Assembly: GCA_900316475.1 (NCBI GenBank)
Contig: ONDA01000030.1
Span: forward strand, 1-40,531
Direction: 5' to 3'
Source: an uncultured Prevotellaceae bacterium
Lineage (GTDB): Bacteria; Bacteroidota; Bacteroidia; Bacteroidales; Bacteroidaceae
Length of the DNA stretch: 40,531 nt
The position numbers were made by a program, and so were the translations under genes. Shown piece after piece: positions 31,626 to 39,313 of this stretch (within the stretch, counting starts at the first letter, position 1; every line of letters begins with the position of its first letter). The notes under the pieces are model-generated. The model was not told the origin of the DNA. It searched no databases and saw only the letters and a list, made by a program, of their open reading frames with translations.

Positions 31626-32320
31626 TGAAACTCCTTAAACGCATTTTACGAGGAATCGTGGTGGCATTTTTTGCCTCCACGATTCTTTCTGTTGTGGCCT
31701 TGCGTTTCATTCCGGTGGTCTTTACGCCGCTGATGTTCATCCGTTGCTATCAGCAGGTGAAGGAGGGGCGTGAGCTGCTTCTGAGCCATCGCTGGGTGTC
31801 GCTTGACCGTATGTCGGAGTACATGCCGGTAGCTGTGATTGCCAGCGAAGACGCTAACTTTATGAAGCATCATGGCTTCGACTTCAAGGCCATTGAGCAC
31901 GCTGCCAAACGTAACATGACGCATCCTGAGAAACGAAAGTTAGGTGCATCGACAATTTCGCAGCAGACAGCGAAGAACGTATTCCTCTGGCCGGGACGTT
32001 CGTGGCTGCGTAAGGGCTTAGAGGTCTATTTCACGGCCTTGATAGAACTGATGTGGTCGAAGGAGCGCATTATGGAGGTCTATTTGAACTCGATAGAGAC
32101 GGGGGAGGGGATTTATGGTGTTGAAGCCATCGCTAACGAAAACTGGGGCCTGCATGCTGAGCAACTCTCGAAGTCGCAATGTGCATTGATTGCTGTCACG
32201 CTACCCAATCCGCGAAAGTTCAGCTCCAAACATCCCAGTGCTTATGTTCAGAAACGTCAGAAGCGAATACTCCATGAGATGAACTACGTAAAGAAGTTTG
32301 GCGCAGAGACAGGGAAATAA
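31625..32320 (+). CDS. mtgA: Monofunctional peptidoglycan glycosyltransferase
   Basis: The protein has 231 aa with one N-terminal membrane anchor (about residues 10-32). The GT51 domain polymerises lipid II into glycan strands. Catalytic E75 lies in VAVIASEDANFMKHHGFD. Further family motifs are GASTISQQTAKNVFLWPGRS, KERIMEVYLNSIETGEGIYG and the QCALIAVTLPNPRKFS segment. No transpeptidase domain follows, so it is the monofunctional type. The start overlaps the OmpA lipoprotein stop by 1 nt (TAATG). Confidence 0.93.
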   Translation: MKLLKRILRGIVVAFFASTILSVVALRFIPVVFTPLMFIRCYQQVKEGRELLLSHRWVSLDRMSEYMPVAVIASEDANFMKHHGFDFKAIEHAAKRNMTHPEKRKLGASTISQQTAKNVFLWPGRSWLRKGLEVYFTALIELMWSKERIMEVYLNSIETGEGIYGVEAIANENWGLHAEQLSKSQCALIAVTLPNPRKFSSKHPSAYVQKRQKRILHEMNYVKKFGAETGK

Positions 32321-32322
32321 AA

Positions 32323-32361
32323 AAATCGGTTGACAAACTATTGCGTTTTGTCGACCGATTT
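32323..32361. terminator. Bidirectional terminator between mtgA and the SLT gene
   Basis: AAATCGGTTGACAAAC (32323-32338) pairs with GTTTTGTCGACCGATTT (32345-32361), a long stem with one bulge and one wobble. On the minus strand it is followed by a run of six T, so it is strongest for the convergent gene at 32386. Confidence 0.85.
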
Positions 32362-32385
32362 GTATTAGCCTTGCAAATAGAATCC

Positions 32386-32790
32386 TTACTTCATTTTGCT
32401 CATAACCTTCTTGTAATACTTGTTGGTTGCTCGAACACTGTAATGTAATCCTCCGTTCCAGGAGCGAATAGCTTTTTCGATACTATTCGTCGGGTTATGA
32501 TACGATTGAATTAGAAGGAACATTTCTTTTGATTTCTCCACACTGTAGCGGTCAGCCAAGGTGAAGCGCTTCTTACTCTTCTTACTTTTCAGGATGTTAT
32601 TACATTCTCTAACAAGAATCGGGGTAATCTGCATAACGCCTACTGAGTTCCCACTCACGGCATTAGGATTTCCTTCGCTTTCTACTTGAATAATCGCATC
32701 CATCACTGGATTCCAGTCAAAGACAGCCGTCTTTGCTTGAAGCACTATTGCCATAAGGCTCATGCTTACAATCATTAAAATTTTCTTCAT
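32386..32790 (-). CDS. Small exported lytic transglycosylase-like protein (SLT fold)
   Basis: The protein has 134 aa with a signal peptide (residues 1-19, ending VLQA). The remaining 115 residues form a minimal goose-lysozyme/SLT domain. E37 in IIQVESEGNPNAVSGNSVGV is the expected catalytic acid, followed by the GVMQITP motif and the C-terminal HNPTNSIEKAIRSWNGGLHY helix typical of family 1 lytic transglycosylases. It should cleave peptidoglycan with anhydro-product formation in the periplasm. It has its own promoter and terminator and no accessory cell-wall binding domain. Confidence 0.82.
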   Translation of the reverse strand: MKKILMIVSMSLMAIVLQAKTAVFDWNPVMDAIIQVESEGNPNAVSGNSVGVMQITPILVRECNNILKSKKSKKRFTLADRYSVEKSKEMFLLIQSYHNPTNSIEKAIRSWNGGLHYSVRATNKYYKKVMSKMK

Positions 32791-32854
32791 AACTCTATAC
32801 TTTACGGCAGCCTTCTCATCACGAGAAACTGCGTTATCCTTTAGAATTTCGGTG

Positions 32855-32885
32855 CAAAGTTATGAAAATTCAGTGGGTTAGCCAA
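32855..32885 (-). promoter_or_regulatory. Promoter of the SLT gene
   Basis: On the minus strand TTG (32885-32883) and TAACTTTG (32862-32855) are separated by 20 nt. The leader before ATG 32790 is about 60 nt and contains a small TTCTC/GAGAA hairpin. Confidence 0.7.
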
Positions 32886-32923
32886 ATTCTTTAACGACTT
32901 TTAAATATTTTTGTGCGCGCACA

Positions 32924-35512
32924 CTATTCTAAATCTACTACTGTAATGCCCGTTCCTCCGAACTGAACATGTTCGTCGTGATAGTGTCTGACGTTGGGTA
33001 TTGTGCCTAAATATTGCCGTATCAGTTGGCGCAAAATACCACTGCCAGTGCCGTGCAGAATACGGACGCGGGGCATACCGACGAGGATGGCGTCGTCGAT
33101 GAAGTAGGTGACTGCATTTATGGCTTCGTCGCCCCGCATTCCACGAACATCAAGATCCTGCTTGAAGTTTAGCTTGCGGTTGTCGATGACGTTACGGGTG
33201 TCGTTCGACACGTTGGCATATGAGCCAGCGATGGAGGCATTACGCTCCTCGGCCTTAGATAGGTCGCTTTTCGGCATTTCAGCATGTTCCAGCCTTTCAA
33301 TGCGCATCTTTGTCTTCATGTCGCCGAAGATGACCGTAGCCATCTTGTTGTCAATACTCTCTACCGTACCGACGCTGGTAAGTCCAATAATGCGAACGGT
33401 ATCGCCGGCGGTAATCGACTTTTGAACTGTCTTGACCTTTTCTTCGGCCTTGCTGCCTTGCTCGGCTATGCGCTTCTCGTTTTTTTCGGCCTTGCGCTTC
33501 TCGCGTCGCTCTTTGCGTTCCTGTATCTGACGTATCTTACGCTCTATCAGTTCGTCGTTAGCATGCGTGTCGATGTCGTCGAGTTCTTTCTTGAACGTAC
33601 TGAGTTCCTCACGGGCGAGCCGCGTACGTTCTTTCTCAGCCTGAGACTCGCGTATCTCGCGAATAACGTTTTCTATCTTTTTGTTACTCTCCCTCAGCAG
33701 TTCTTCGGCCTGTTCTTTGGCACGGCGCAGTATGGCTTTGCGCTCGCGCTCTATCTCTTCCAAGTCAGCCTCCAGCTTCTCGCCTCTCACCTCTAACCTC
33801 TTCTCGTGCTGGTGGATGGTCTGACGCTTGCCTTCCCAGTAACGCTTGTCGCGAACGATGTCCTGTAGATACTTGTCGCTTTGTATGTAGTCACGTCCTA
33901 CAATATCAGAGGCATCGTTGATAACCTCCTCGGGAATGCCCGTCTTACGGGCTATCTCAATGGCAAACGATGAACCGGGCTGGCCAATAGAAAGTTGGAA
34001 CAGGGCCTGCATTTCGTGGCGATCGTAGAGCATGGCACCGTTAGCTACGCCCTCGTGGTTCTCCGCAAAATGCTTCAGGTTCTGGTAGTGTGTGGTTATC
34101 ACGCCAAAAGTCTTCTTCTTCCAGAACTGCTTTAGCATCGCCTCTGCTATAGCTCCGCCGATGGTTGGCTCCGTACCACCGCCAAACTCGTCGATAAGAA
34201 GCAGGGAACGTGAATTGGCCTGACGCATCATCTGCTTCATATTCATCAGATGGCTTGAGTAGGTTGACAAATCGTTTTCTATGCTCTGCTCGTCGCCGAT
34301 GTCTATCATGATGTCGTCGAAGATGCCGCATGTAGAGCGCTCACTCATGGGGACAGACAGACCGCACTGCAGCATATACTGTAGTAGTCCCACCGTCTTC
34401 AGGCATACCGACTTGCCGCCGGCATTTGGTCCCGAGATGATCAATAGTCTGTCGTGATTGCTATTCTCCTGTCCCTTGTCTGTTCCTTGTCCCTCTAACC
34501 TGATGTCTAATGGTACCACTTTCTTGTCTTGCTTCTTTAGTGACAGTTGCAATAGCGGATGAATAGAGAGAATCCAGTCTATATGTGGCTCCTTGCGCAG
34601 TGTCGGCTCCACAGCTTGTGTCATGTCTGCCCAGGATGCTTTAGCATAAATAAGGTCTATGTGGGCTAAGAACTGATAGGATTTGAGAATTTCGACCACA
34701 TGGGGACGCACCTCGTCGCTGAAAACGGTCAGTATGCGAATCACTTCCCGGCGCTCTTCGGCCTCAAGCTGGCGTACACGGTTGTTTGCCTCAACCACCT
34801 CCGTCGGCTCAATGAACACCGTCTTGCCTGTAGCCGACTCATCGTGGACAATGCCGTTGATGCGCTTCTTCAAATTGGGCGCTACAGGGATAACCAGACG
34901 GCCATCGCGTAGGGTAGGGGCAGCGTCTTTGTCGACAAGACCGTCTTTCTGCGCACTATGTAATATAGTATATAAGGTACGCGAGATACTACCTTCGGTC
35001 TTCGCTAACTCATGACGGATGCCGGCAAGCGTCATAGAGGCAGAGTCCTTGATTTTCCCATACTTGTCGAGAATCGAGTCTATGCGTCGTATCATAGCAG
35101 GGAATGTCACAACACCATCGGTCAGACGGTGAAGGGCCGGATAAGGATAATTGATGGAGTCGTCAGCAGATGTCTCGCCTCTATTCAGGTATTTCACGAT
35201 GTTGCTGATGGTCTCTAAAGAGCGGCGCAAATCCCAAACCTCTTCTTCTTCCAAGTGCGTGTTCTCTAAACGGATGCGGCTTATAGCAGCTCTGACGTCG
35301 AAGAAGAACTGCATCGGGAAATCGTCTGCCTCTTGTCTAAGCCGACGGAATTCCCTGACCTGTAACAGCTGTTCGCTCAGCACATTGTAGTCGGTGGAAA
35401 AGCAAATCTCGTCGACTTTCTCCTTTCCGAGCGTACTTAGACAATACCCCTTCAGTATCGACCGAATCTCGTCGAAACCTACCTTATGCTCAAAGTTATT
35501 TGGGTAAATCAT
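32924..35512 (-). CDS. mutS2: MutS2 endonuclease/ATPase
   Basis: The protein has 862 aa. It has MutS-type core and clamp helices (about 1-330) and an ABC ATPase domain with Walker A ISGPNAGGKSVCLKT (about residue 360) and DEFGGGTEP around the Walker B site. A long coiled coil (about 510-640) and a C-terminal Smr nuclease domain (LDVRGMRGDEAINAV, then VRILHGTGSGILRQLIRQYL) complete it. MutS2 acts in recombination suppression and ribosome collision rescue. ATG 35512 gives the family start MIYPNNFEHKVGFDEI; upstream codons lie in the promoter. Two heptamer-like tracts fall in the coding region (33769-33803; 34464-34498). Confidence 0.93.
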   Translation of the reverse strand: MIYPNNFEHKVGFDEIRSILKGYCLSTLGKEKVDEICFSTDYNVLSEQLLQVREFRRLRQEADDFPMQFFFDVRAAISRIRLENTHLEEEEVWDLRRSLETISNIVKYLNRGETSADDSINYPYPALHRLTDGVVTFPAMIRRIDSILDKYGKIKDSASMTLAGIRHELAKTEGSISRTLYTILHSAQKDGLVDKDAAPTLRDGRLVIPVAPNLKKRINGIVHDESATGKTVFIEPTEVVEANNRVRQLEAEERREVIRILTVFSDEVRPHVVEILKSYQFLAHIDLIYAKASWADMTQAVEPTLRKEPHIDWILSIHPLLQLSLKKQDKKVVPLDIRLEGQGTDKGQENSNHDRLLIISGPNAGGKSVCLKTVGLLQYMLQCGLSVPMSERSTCGIFDDIMIDIGDEQSIENDLSTYSSHLMNMKQMMRQANSRSLLLIDEFGGGTEPTIGGAIAEAMLKQFWKKKTFGVITTHYQNLKHFAENHEGVANGAMLYDRHEMQALFQLSIGQPGSSFAIEIARKTGIPEEVINDASDIVGRDYIQSDKYLQDIVRDKRYWEGKRQTIHQHEKRLEVRGEKLEADLEEIERERKAILRRAKEQAEELLRESNKKIENVIREIRESQAEKERTRLAREELSTFKKELDDIDTHANDELIERKIRQIQERKERREKRKAEKNEKRIAEQGSKAEEKVKTVQKSITAGDTVRIIGLTSVGTVESIDNKMATVIFGDMKTKMRIERLEHAEMPKSDLSKAEERNASIAGSYANVSNDTRNVIDNRKLNFKQDLDVRGMRGDEAINAVTYFIDDAILVGMPRVRILHGTGSGILRQLIRQYLGTIPNVRHYHDEHVQFGGTGITVVDLE
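33769..33803 (-). repeat. Heptamer-like tract in the mutS2 coiled coil
   Basis: On the plus strand CCTCCAG, CTTCTCG, CCTCTCA, CCTCTAA and CCTCTTC follow one another, the same motif as at 28915-28970. It encodes the LEVRGEKLEADLE part of the coiled coil. Glu/Lys-rich coding could produce a similar pattern by chance. Confidence 0.45.
34464..34498 (-). repeat. Heptamer-like tract before the mutS2 Walker A
   Basis: TTCTCCT, GTCCCTT, GTCTGTT, CCTTGTC and CCTCTAA on the plus strand form a degenerate 7-nt periodic run. It encodes LEGQGTDKGQENSNHD, a hydrophilic loop just ahead of the ATPase strand LLIISGPNAGGKS. Confidence 0.45.
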
Positions 35513-35516
35513 GGTG

Positions 35517-35546
35517 CAAAGGTACAAAAAAAGGCTTGAATCACAA
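35517..35546 (-). promoter_or_regulatory. Promoter of mutS2, predicts a near-leaderless transcript
   Basis: On the minus strand TTG (35546-35544) and TACCTTTG (35524-35517) are separated by 19 nt, an ideal match. The -7 box ends only 4 nt before the ATG at 35512, so the transcript should begin at or within a few bases of the start codon. Confidence 0.65.
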
Positions 35547-35563
35547 AAAAGTTGATTCAAAAT

Positions 35564-35594
35564 TTGCGTAATAAAAAAAAAAGAGCTAACTTTG
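35564..35594 (+). promoter_or_regulatory. Promoter of tRNA-Ser
   Basis: TTG (35564-35566) and TAACTTTG (35587-35594) are separated by 20 nt. Transcription should start about 20 nt before the mature tRNA. Confidence 0.75.
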
Positions 35595-35620
35595 CACCCG
35601 CTTTCAAGCAATATCGACTA

Positions 35621-35705
35621 GGAGAGATGGTAGAGTGGTCGATTACAGCAGTCTTGAAAACTGCCGCACTGAGAGGTGCCGGGGGTTCGAATCCCTCTCT
35701 CTCCG
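35621..35705 (+). tRNA. tRNA-Ser(UGA)
   Basis: The acceptor stem GGAGAGA pairs with TCTCTCC (35698-35704) and is followed by discriminator G. The anticodon stem GCAGT/ACTGC encloses CTTGAAA with anticodon TGA. A long variable arm (GCAC/GGTGC region) and a TTCGAAT T-loop identify a serine tRNA that reads UCA. The 3' CCA is not encoded. It is flanked by its own promoter and terminator. Confidence 0.95.
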
Positions 35706-35718
35706 CTCCATCAAATTG

Positions 35719-35750
35719 AAACCCGCTGAAAATCAGCGGGTTTCTTGTTT
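35719..35750 (+). terminator. Terminator of tRNA-Ser
   Basis: AAACCCGCTGA (35719-35729) pairs perfectly with TCAGCGGGTTT (35733-35743) around a 3-nt loop, followed by a T-rich tail. Confidence 0.9.
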
Positions 35751-35789
35751 CTTCCCTTTAGAGCTTCCGTTTGAGGTTCCGTTTTTCTT

Positions 35790-36008
35790 TTATGAAAGTT
35801 TAACGTGAAATCTTGGTGATAGCACTATTTTTGACCGTTCAAGAGTGATATTCTTCTTGATGTCAGAAAATATAACAGCCTCAGATGGATAACCATCTCC
35901 CCATTGGTGCATATTTCCAGACTGCCGCATAATCTCCTTTGCAGCATCCATGACTTTCATAATCTCAGCCATGTCCGTAAGTCTTGCTTCTCTGATAATC
36001 CTGTTCAC
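35790..36008 (-). pseudogene. Truncated GNAT acetyltransferase fragment
   Basis: A GTG start at 36008 overlaps the stop of the zinc-ribbon gene (GTGA) and opens a frame of 72 aa. Residues 1-52 match the beginning of GNAT-family acetyltransferases of the type IREARLTDMAEIMKVMDAAK, MRQSGNMHQWGDGYPSEAV. Full members have about 150-170 aa; here the acetyl-CoA binding motif A (R/QxxGxG/A) and everything after it are absent, and the last 20 residues are unrelated. It is the distal end of the long minus-strand operon, so the deletion end point lies near 35850. A product without the CoA site cannot be an acetyltransferase. Confidence 0.65.
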
Positions 36009-36298
36009 GTCCAAAATTCCCTTTCTCCTGTATCTTCCATTGCACCCTGGCACTTCGGACAGGTATTCATGTCCCATATTCTGATATTATCGCTGCCACA
36101 CTGTAAACACAAACGGCCAACTTCGCTTCGATAAGAGGGGGCTACGTCTGCAATGATACCACCCACGACGATATTCTGGATAGTCTTGCAGTCAGGGCAG
36201 GACATGGCTGTTATCTGCTGACGGAACAATCCACGTCCCTCGTACACCTCTGCCTCGTAACCACAAGCCTTACAGCGATATTTCAGTTTCCAGGCCAT
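36005..36298 (-). CDS. Small protein with two zinc-ribbon halves
   Basis: The 97-aa soluble protein contains three paired Cys knuckles: CKAC (near residue 9), CPDC (near 34) and CLQC/CPKC (near 64 and 80). A first ribbon in the N-terminal half and a second in the C-terminal half would each bind zinc. ATG 36298 is preferred because it overlaps the preceding stop (TGATG). It is probably a regulatory or nucleic-acid binding adaptor; nothing more specific is visible. It overlaps the acetyltransferase fragment by 4 nt. Confidence 0.7.
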   Translation of the reverse strand: MAWKLKYRCKACGYEAEVYEGRGLFRQQITAMSCPDCKTIQNIVVGGIIADVAPSYRSEVGRLCLQCGSDNIRIWDMNTCPKCQGAMEDTGEREFWT

Positions 36299-36561
36299 CA
36301 ATCAAACAGTTTTTTCCAAATCCACAATACCGTTACTGCACCAACCAAACAAAAGACGAAATTAGTGAGATAACCTTTTCCTAACAGTTCGATGTTTAGC
36401 AGATGACTGATGAAGGTGCCTACATAGCTACCAATGATGCCTATGATAAGGTTCATGCAGCATCCCTTACCTTCGCCACTCATAATGCGATTGGCAATGT
36501 AGCCTACCAAGATGCCTGTGAGAATAGGCCAGGCTGTAAAATCTGCAATATGTTCTAACAT
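36298..36561 (-). CDS. GlsB/YeaQ/YmgE-like small membrane protein
   Basis: This 87-aa protein has three transmembrane helices. The pattern WPILTGILVGYIANRIMSGE, then GCCMNLIIGIIGSYVGTFIS and FVFCLVGAVTVLWIWKKLF, matches the transglycosylase-associated (GlsB/YeaQ) family, whose molecular role is poorly known and often stress-linked. It lies 3 nt after the C_GCAxxG_C_C gene and overlaps the zinc-ribbon gene. Confidence 0.82.
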   Translation of the reverse strand: MLEHIADFTAWPILTGILVGYIANRIMSGEGKGCCMNLIIGIIGSYVGTFISHLLNIELLGKGYLTNFVFCLVGAVTVLWIWKKLFD

Positions 36562-36564
36562 AAC

Positions 36565-36957
36565 TTATACGGTTATTTCCAGTTGTTCTTCAAGGAACTC
36601 CGCTGCATCAGCTACACAGTTAGGACACTCACGCAATACTACCTTTGTACCGACACCTTTCAGTAGTTTGCATTGTGTGGCTCCGTTTCTCTCTTGGAAC
36701 TTGGTCATTATCTGGCGCATCTGTTTCATGGACTTTACTTTGTCTTTGTTGACCAGTCCTAAGACAAGACCGGCCCCAACGAGTGCGCCACAGGTTCCTT
36801 CCATGTTTCCCATACCACCACCAAAAGCTCCGGCAATACTCATGGCTTCATCTTCACTTATCCCTGCAATATCGGCATAAGTATGAAGGATGGCTTGGGC
36901 GCAGTTATGGCTATTGCACCTTTTCTTCTCTGCTGCTATATGTTTTCTTGTTTCCAT
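36565..36957 (-). CDS. C_GCAxxG_C_C family protein
   Basis: The protein has 130 aa. It shows the signature Cys and Gly pattern of this family: NSHNCAQAILHTYAD (first Cys), GAFGGGMGNMEGTCGALVGA (the GCAxxG-like core, here GTCGALVGA), then CKLLKG and CPNCVADAAEFLEE at the end. Family members are predicted to bind a metal or redox cofactor, possibly in electron transfer; none is well characterised. The ATG follows the remnant reading frame of the metallo-hydrolase gene by 1 nt, which shows the two were once adjacent in the usual tight spacing. Confidence 0.82.
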   Translation of the reverse strand: METRKHIAAEKKRCNSHNCAQAILHTYADIAGISEDEAMSIAGAFGGGMGNMEGTCGALVGAGLVLGLVNKDKVKSMKQMRQIMTKFQERNGATQCKLLKGVGTKVVLRECPNCVADAAEFLEEQLEITV

Positions 36958-37017
36958 ATCATTTAATTCTTATTCCACATCTAAAGGATTGTAATTGTTC
37001 ACCCATTACACTCTTCA

Positions 37018-37689
37018 TTACTTCAGCCTTTCAGCCAAAATCAAGAGTTCTTCCTCCGATTCCTGACCATCAAGCAAATGGAAGCCACCTACTACATACC
37101 TTACAGGATAGGGCCACGCTGCCAGTATGTTTTCCAGTCCATTGTGAGCGCAGCCAGTAAACAAGAAACCATCAGTATATAAGGCCAGTTCGTGACGGAA
37201 ATCATCATTCACATATTCGCCATTAGCACTTTCCACAAATAGGTGTTTGTTCCCTTTTGGCATTGGGTGAATCTGGGGAATATGGGCTATGACACAGAGA
37301 CCGTCAGCAATCTCGCATGTCCTTTCTGCTGTTATGAGTCTGTCCTTTATGCTTTCTGGCCACACCGTCGTTATGCTATGCAGATTCCCTCGTTTGGAGT
37401 AGAATTTTCCAATCATTGCATCAGGGGAGACGATAACCTTTGCCTGTCGGTTCTGCTCCAAGAAATATCGTAAGCCTCCTGCATGATCACTATGGCCGTG
37501 AGAAATGAAAACATAGTCCACATTGCTGAGGTCTATGCCCAACACTTCCGCATTTCTGATAAACACATCACTTGCTCCAGTATCAAGCAGAATCCTATGT
37601 CGTTCTGTTTCCAATAGGATAGAAAGCCCATGCTCTGTAGAGAGACGGCTGTCATTGCTCCGATTATCTGATAATACAGTCCACTTCAT
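37018..37689 (-). CDS. MBL-fold metallo-hydrolase with lost C-terminus
   Basis: The protein has 223 aa. It is a metallo-beta-lactamase-fold protein of the type annotated as dihydropterin ribofuranosylaminobenzene phosphate synthase-like: LSILLETERHRILLDTGAS, the metal motif HGHSDH at 64-69, and FTGCAHNGLENILAAW near residue 175. Homologues continue after VVGGFHLL with a TGHCTG-type segment and end near 260-280 aa. Here the frame stops at LAERLK, but another frame directly downstream encodes VMKSVMGEQLQSFRCGIRIK and stops at 36959, which looks like the missing family C-terminus. A small deletion with a frameshift therefore removed about 20-25 residues including one metal ligand. Activity is doubtful. 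Confidence 0.75.
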   Translation of the reverse strand: MKWTVLSDNRSNDSRLSTEHGLSILLETERHRILLDTGASDVFIRNAEVLGIDLSNVDYVFISHGHSDHAGGLRYFLEQNRQAKVIVSPDAMIGKFYSKRGNLHSITTVWPESIKDRLITAERTCEIADGLCVIAHIPQIHPMPKGNKHLFVESANGEYVNDDFRHELALYTDGFLFTGCAHNGLENILAAWPYPVRYVVGGFHLLDGQESEEELLILAERLK

Positions 37690-37695
37690 AAAATG

Positions 37696-38202
37696 TCACT
37701 TAATTGGGTCTAAACAATATTCTCTTCTGCCACAATCCTTGCAAAACTTGCCTATCCATACATTATCAAACTGCTCAATGGCTGCTTCAACCATTTCTGG
37801 GTCATCGGTCAAGATTCCAGCCTCGAAGTTTCTCTTTCGTAGCGATTTCATTCCCATCCCTGCGCCAGTCAAGTTAGCGGAACCGACGTAGGTAATGGTA
37901 GAGTCAATGATAATGAGTTTAAAATGGACTCTCGGACATAGCACACGCTCCATACCATCATAAAGGATAGGATGCTTCTCGTGATCCTCTCTCCAAGCTG
38001 TTCCTGGTTCCTTTGCATGAATCAGTCTGACTTCCACACCTTTCTTCAAGAGGCCGGCAAGCAAAGCAAGGAATGGCTTATCATTAACATACAGGTCTTT
38101 GATGTCTGCCGTTCCGATCCACACCGTCCGTTTCGCTTTTCCAACGAGTGAGAGGACTTCCTTGTAGTGGTTCTCGTCTGCTATGTACTTGATGAAGTTC
38201 AT
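37696..38202 (-). CDS. Phospholipase D-like protein with single HKD motif
   Basis: The 168-aa soluble protein carries one HxKx4D motif, H93-F-K95 with D100 (HFKLIIIDSTITYVGSANLT), followed by the GSANLTGAG turn. A single HKD per chain means the active site forms in a dimer, as in Nuc-type nucleases and small PLD proteins. A C-terminal CKDCGRREYC cluster could bind zinc and is less common. The substrate may be nucleic acid or lipid. Without a signal peptide it is cytoplasmic. It overlaps the thioesterase gene by 4 nt. Confidence 0.82.
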   Translation of the reverse strand: MNFIKYIADENHYKEVLSLVGKAKRTVWIGTADIKDLYVNDKPFLALLAGLLKKGVEVRLIHAKEPGTAWREDHEKHPILYDGMERVLCPRVHFKLIIIDSTITYVGSANLTGAGMGMKSLRKRNFEAGILTDDPEMVEAAIEQFDNVWIGKFCKDCGRREYCLDPIK

Positions 38203-38666
38203 TCTTCAACGTCACAATGTAAGAATCCCATTTCCTTTGCTTTCTCTTGGTTCATCAGGAAGTAAATAGCCTCGCCTTCGTTGCATAGTTCACCTTTAGA
38301 ATTGGTTATCTCCGCACTGATATATACCAGATTCCGTACCTGTTTTACTACTTTAGCCTTAATAGTCAACTCTGGTTCTGTTGTAGGGATGGCTTTCTTG
38401 AACTTCACATTAAGCTGTACGGTATAGCCACTTGTTTGTAATTTACGAGTGACTACCCATCCGCACACTTCATCGATCAGTGTACTCAGTATGCCGCCGT
38501 GCATTGTATTCACCCATCCTTGATAGTTCTTTTCGGGATGCCATTTGCTGACGATATAGTCACCATCCTCATAGAACTCCATGTGAAGCCCGATGGGATT
38601 CTCAGGGCAACATCCGAAACAGTTGTATTCGGGATGGTTTCGCCAAGGGTTTATTATCTTTTTCAT
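38199..38666 (-). CDS. PaaI/YiiD-type hotdog thioesterase
   Basis: The protein has 155 aa with the hotdog fold. NTMHGGILSTLIDEVCGWV (HGG at 56-58 and D65) is the PaaI-type active-site pattern, preceded by the substrate-contact loop NCFGCCPENPIGLHM, which resembles the N-terminus of a proposed acyl-CoA thioesterase subgroup in Bacteroidetes. It hydrolyses acyl-CoA or related thioesters. Overlaps of 4 nt at both ends place it firmly in the operon. Confidence 0.85.
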   Translation of the reverse strand: MKKIINPWRNHPEYNCFGCCPENPIGLHMEFYEDGDYIVSKWHPEKNYQGWVNTMHGGILSTLIDEVCGWVVTRKLQTSGYTVQLNVKFKKAIPTTEPELTIKAKVVKQVRNLVYISAEITNSKGELCNEGEAIYFLMNQEKAKEMGFLHCDVEE

Positions 38667-39313
38667 CTGTTTGTTATTTCTATTAGTTCGTCTATGCTGT
38701 TGATGATATAGTCTGCTCCAGCATCTTCAAGTTCCTTTCTCGTTCCGTTTCCATAGGTCACGCCACAAGTCATTGCTCCAGCATTTAAGCCCATCAGAAT
38801 ATCTACGTTCATATCACCTACAACGAGTGTCTGACTTGCATCGAAGCCTGTAGCGGTAAGTGTTTTCAGGACTGGCTCAGGATTGGGCTTCGCTTTCAGT
38901 ACGTCATCAGCCCCAACGAGGTAAGAAATGTAGTCTGCAATCTCCAAGTCGTGTGTCAGTTCTGAAAGTGACTTGTGCCAGCGTGAAGATGCTATCGTGA
39001 GTGTATATCCCTGTTCCTTTAGTGCCGACAAGGTTTCAATCACTTTAGGAAAAACTTGGGGCTTCATCTTCAATAGGTTTTCTTGGAAGATTCTCCTATA
39101 AACATCGGCGCATTGCTGGATAGTCTCTTTGGCTTCATCTGGATATAATGCCTCAAAACAACCGTCAAGAGGTAATCCTATCTTGGAAGCACATTCATCA
39201 TCAGTACGTCCAGGCAGCCCCAATTCAGCAATGGTCATCTGCATAGTCGTAACGATATTCCGTCGAGTGTCACCTAGTGTACCGTCAAAGTCGAATATTA
39301 TCAGTTTTATCAT
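38663..39313 (-). CDS. HAD hydrolase, phosphoglycolate phosphatase-like
   Basis: The protein has 216 aa and the HAD fold with a helical cap. Motif I is IIFDFDGTLGDT with nucleophile D8 and acid D10. Motif II Ser/Thr is in LTIASSRWHKS, motif III Lys in KAKPNPEPVLKTL and motif IV is VVGDMNVDILMG. This is the Gph/PgmB-like subgroup, acting on small phosphate esters; the exact substrate is uncertain. It overlaps its neighbours by 4 nt on both sides. Confidence 0.87.
   Translation of the reverse strand: MIKLIIFDFDGTLGDTRRNIVTTMQMTIAELGLPGRTDDECASKIGLPLDGCFEALYPDEAKETIQQCADVYRRIFQENLLKMKPQVFPKVIETLSALKEQGYTLTIASSRWHKSLSELTHDLEIADYISYLVGADDVLKAKPNPEPVLKTLTATGFDASQTLVVGDMNVDILMGLNAGAMTCGVTYGNGTRKELEDAGADYIINSIDELIEITNR

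Noticed and set aside
32913-32922. GTGCGCGCAC palindrome after mutS2 as an intrinsic terminator
   Set aside because: The stem is short and self-complementary without a loop, and the downstream tract on the minus strand is A-rich with no continuous T-run of the required length.
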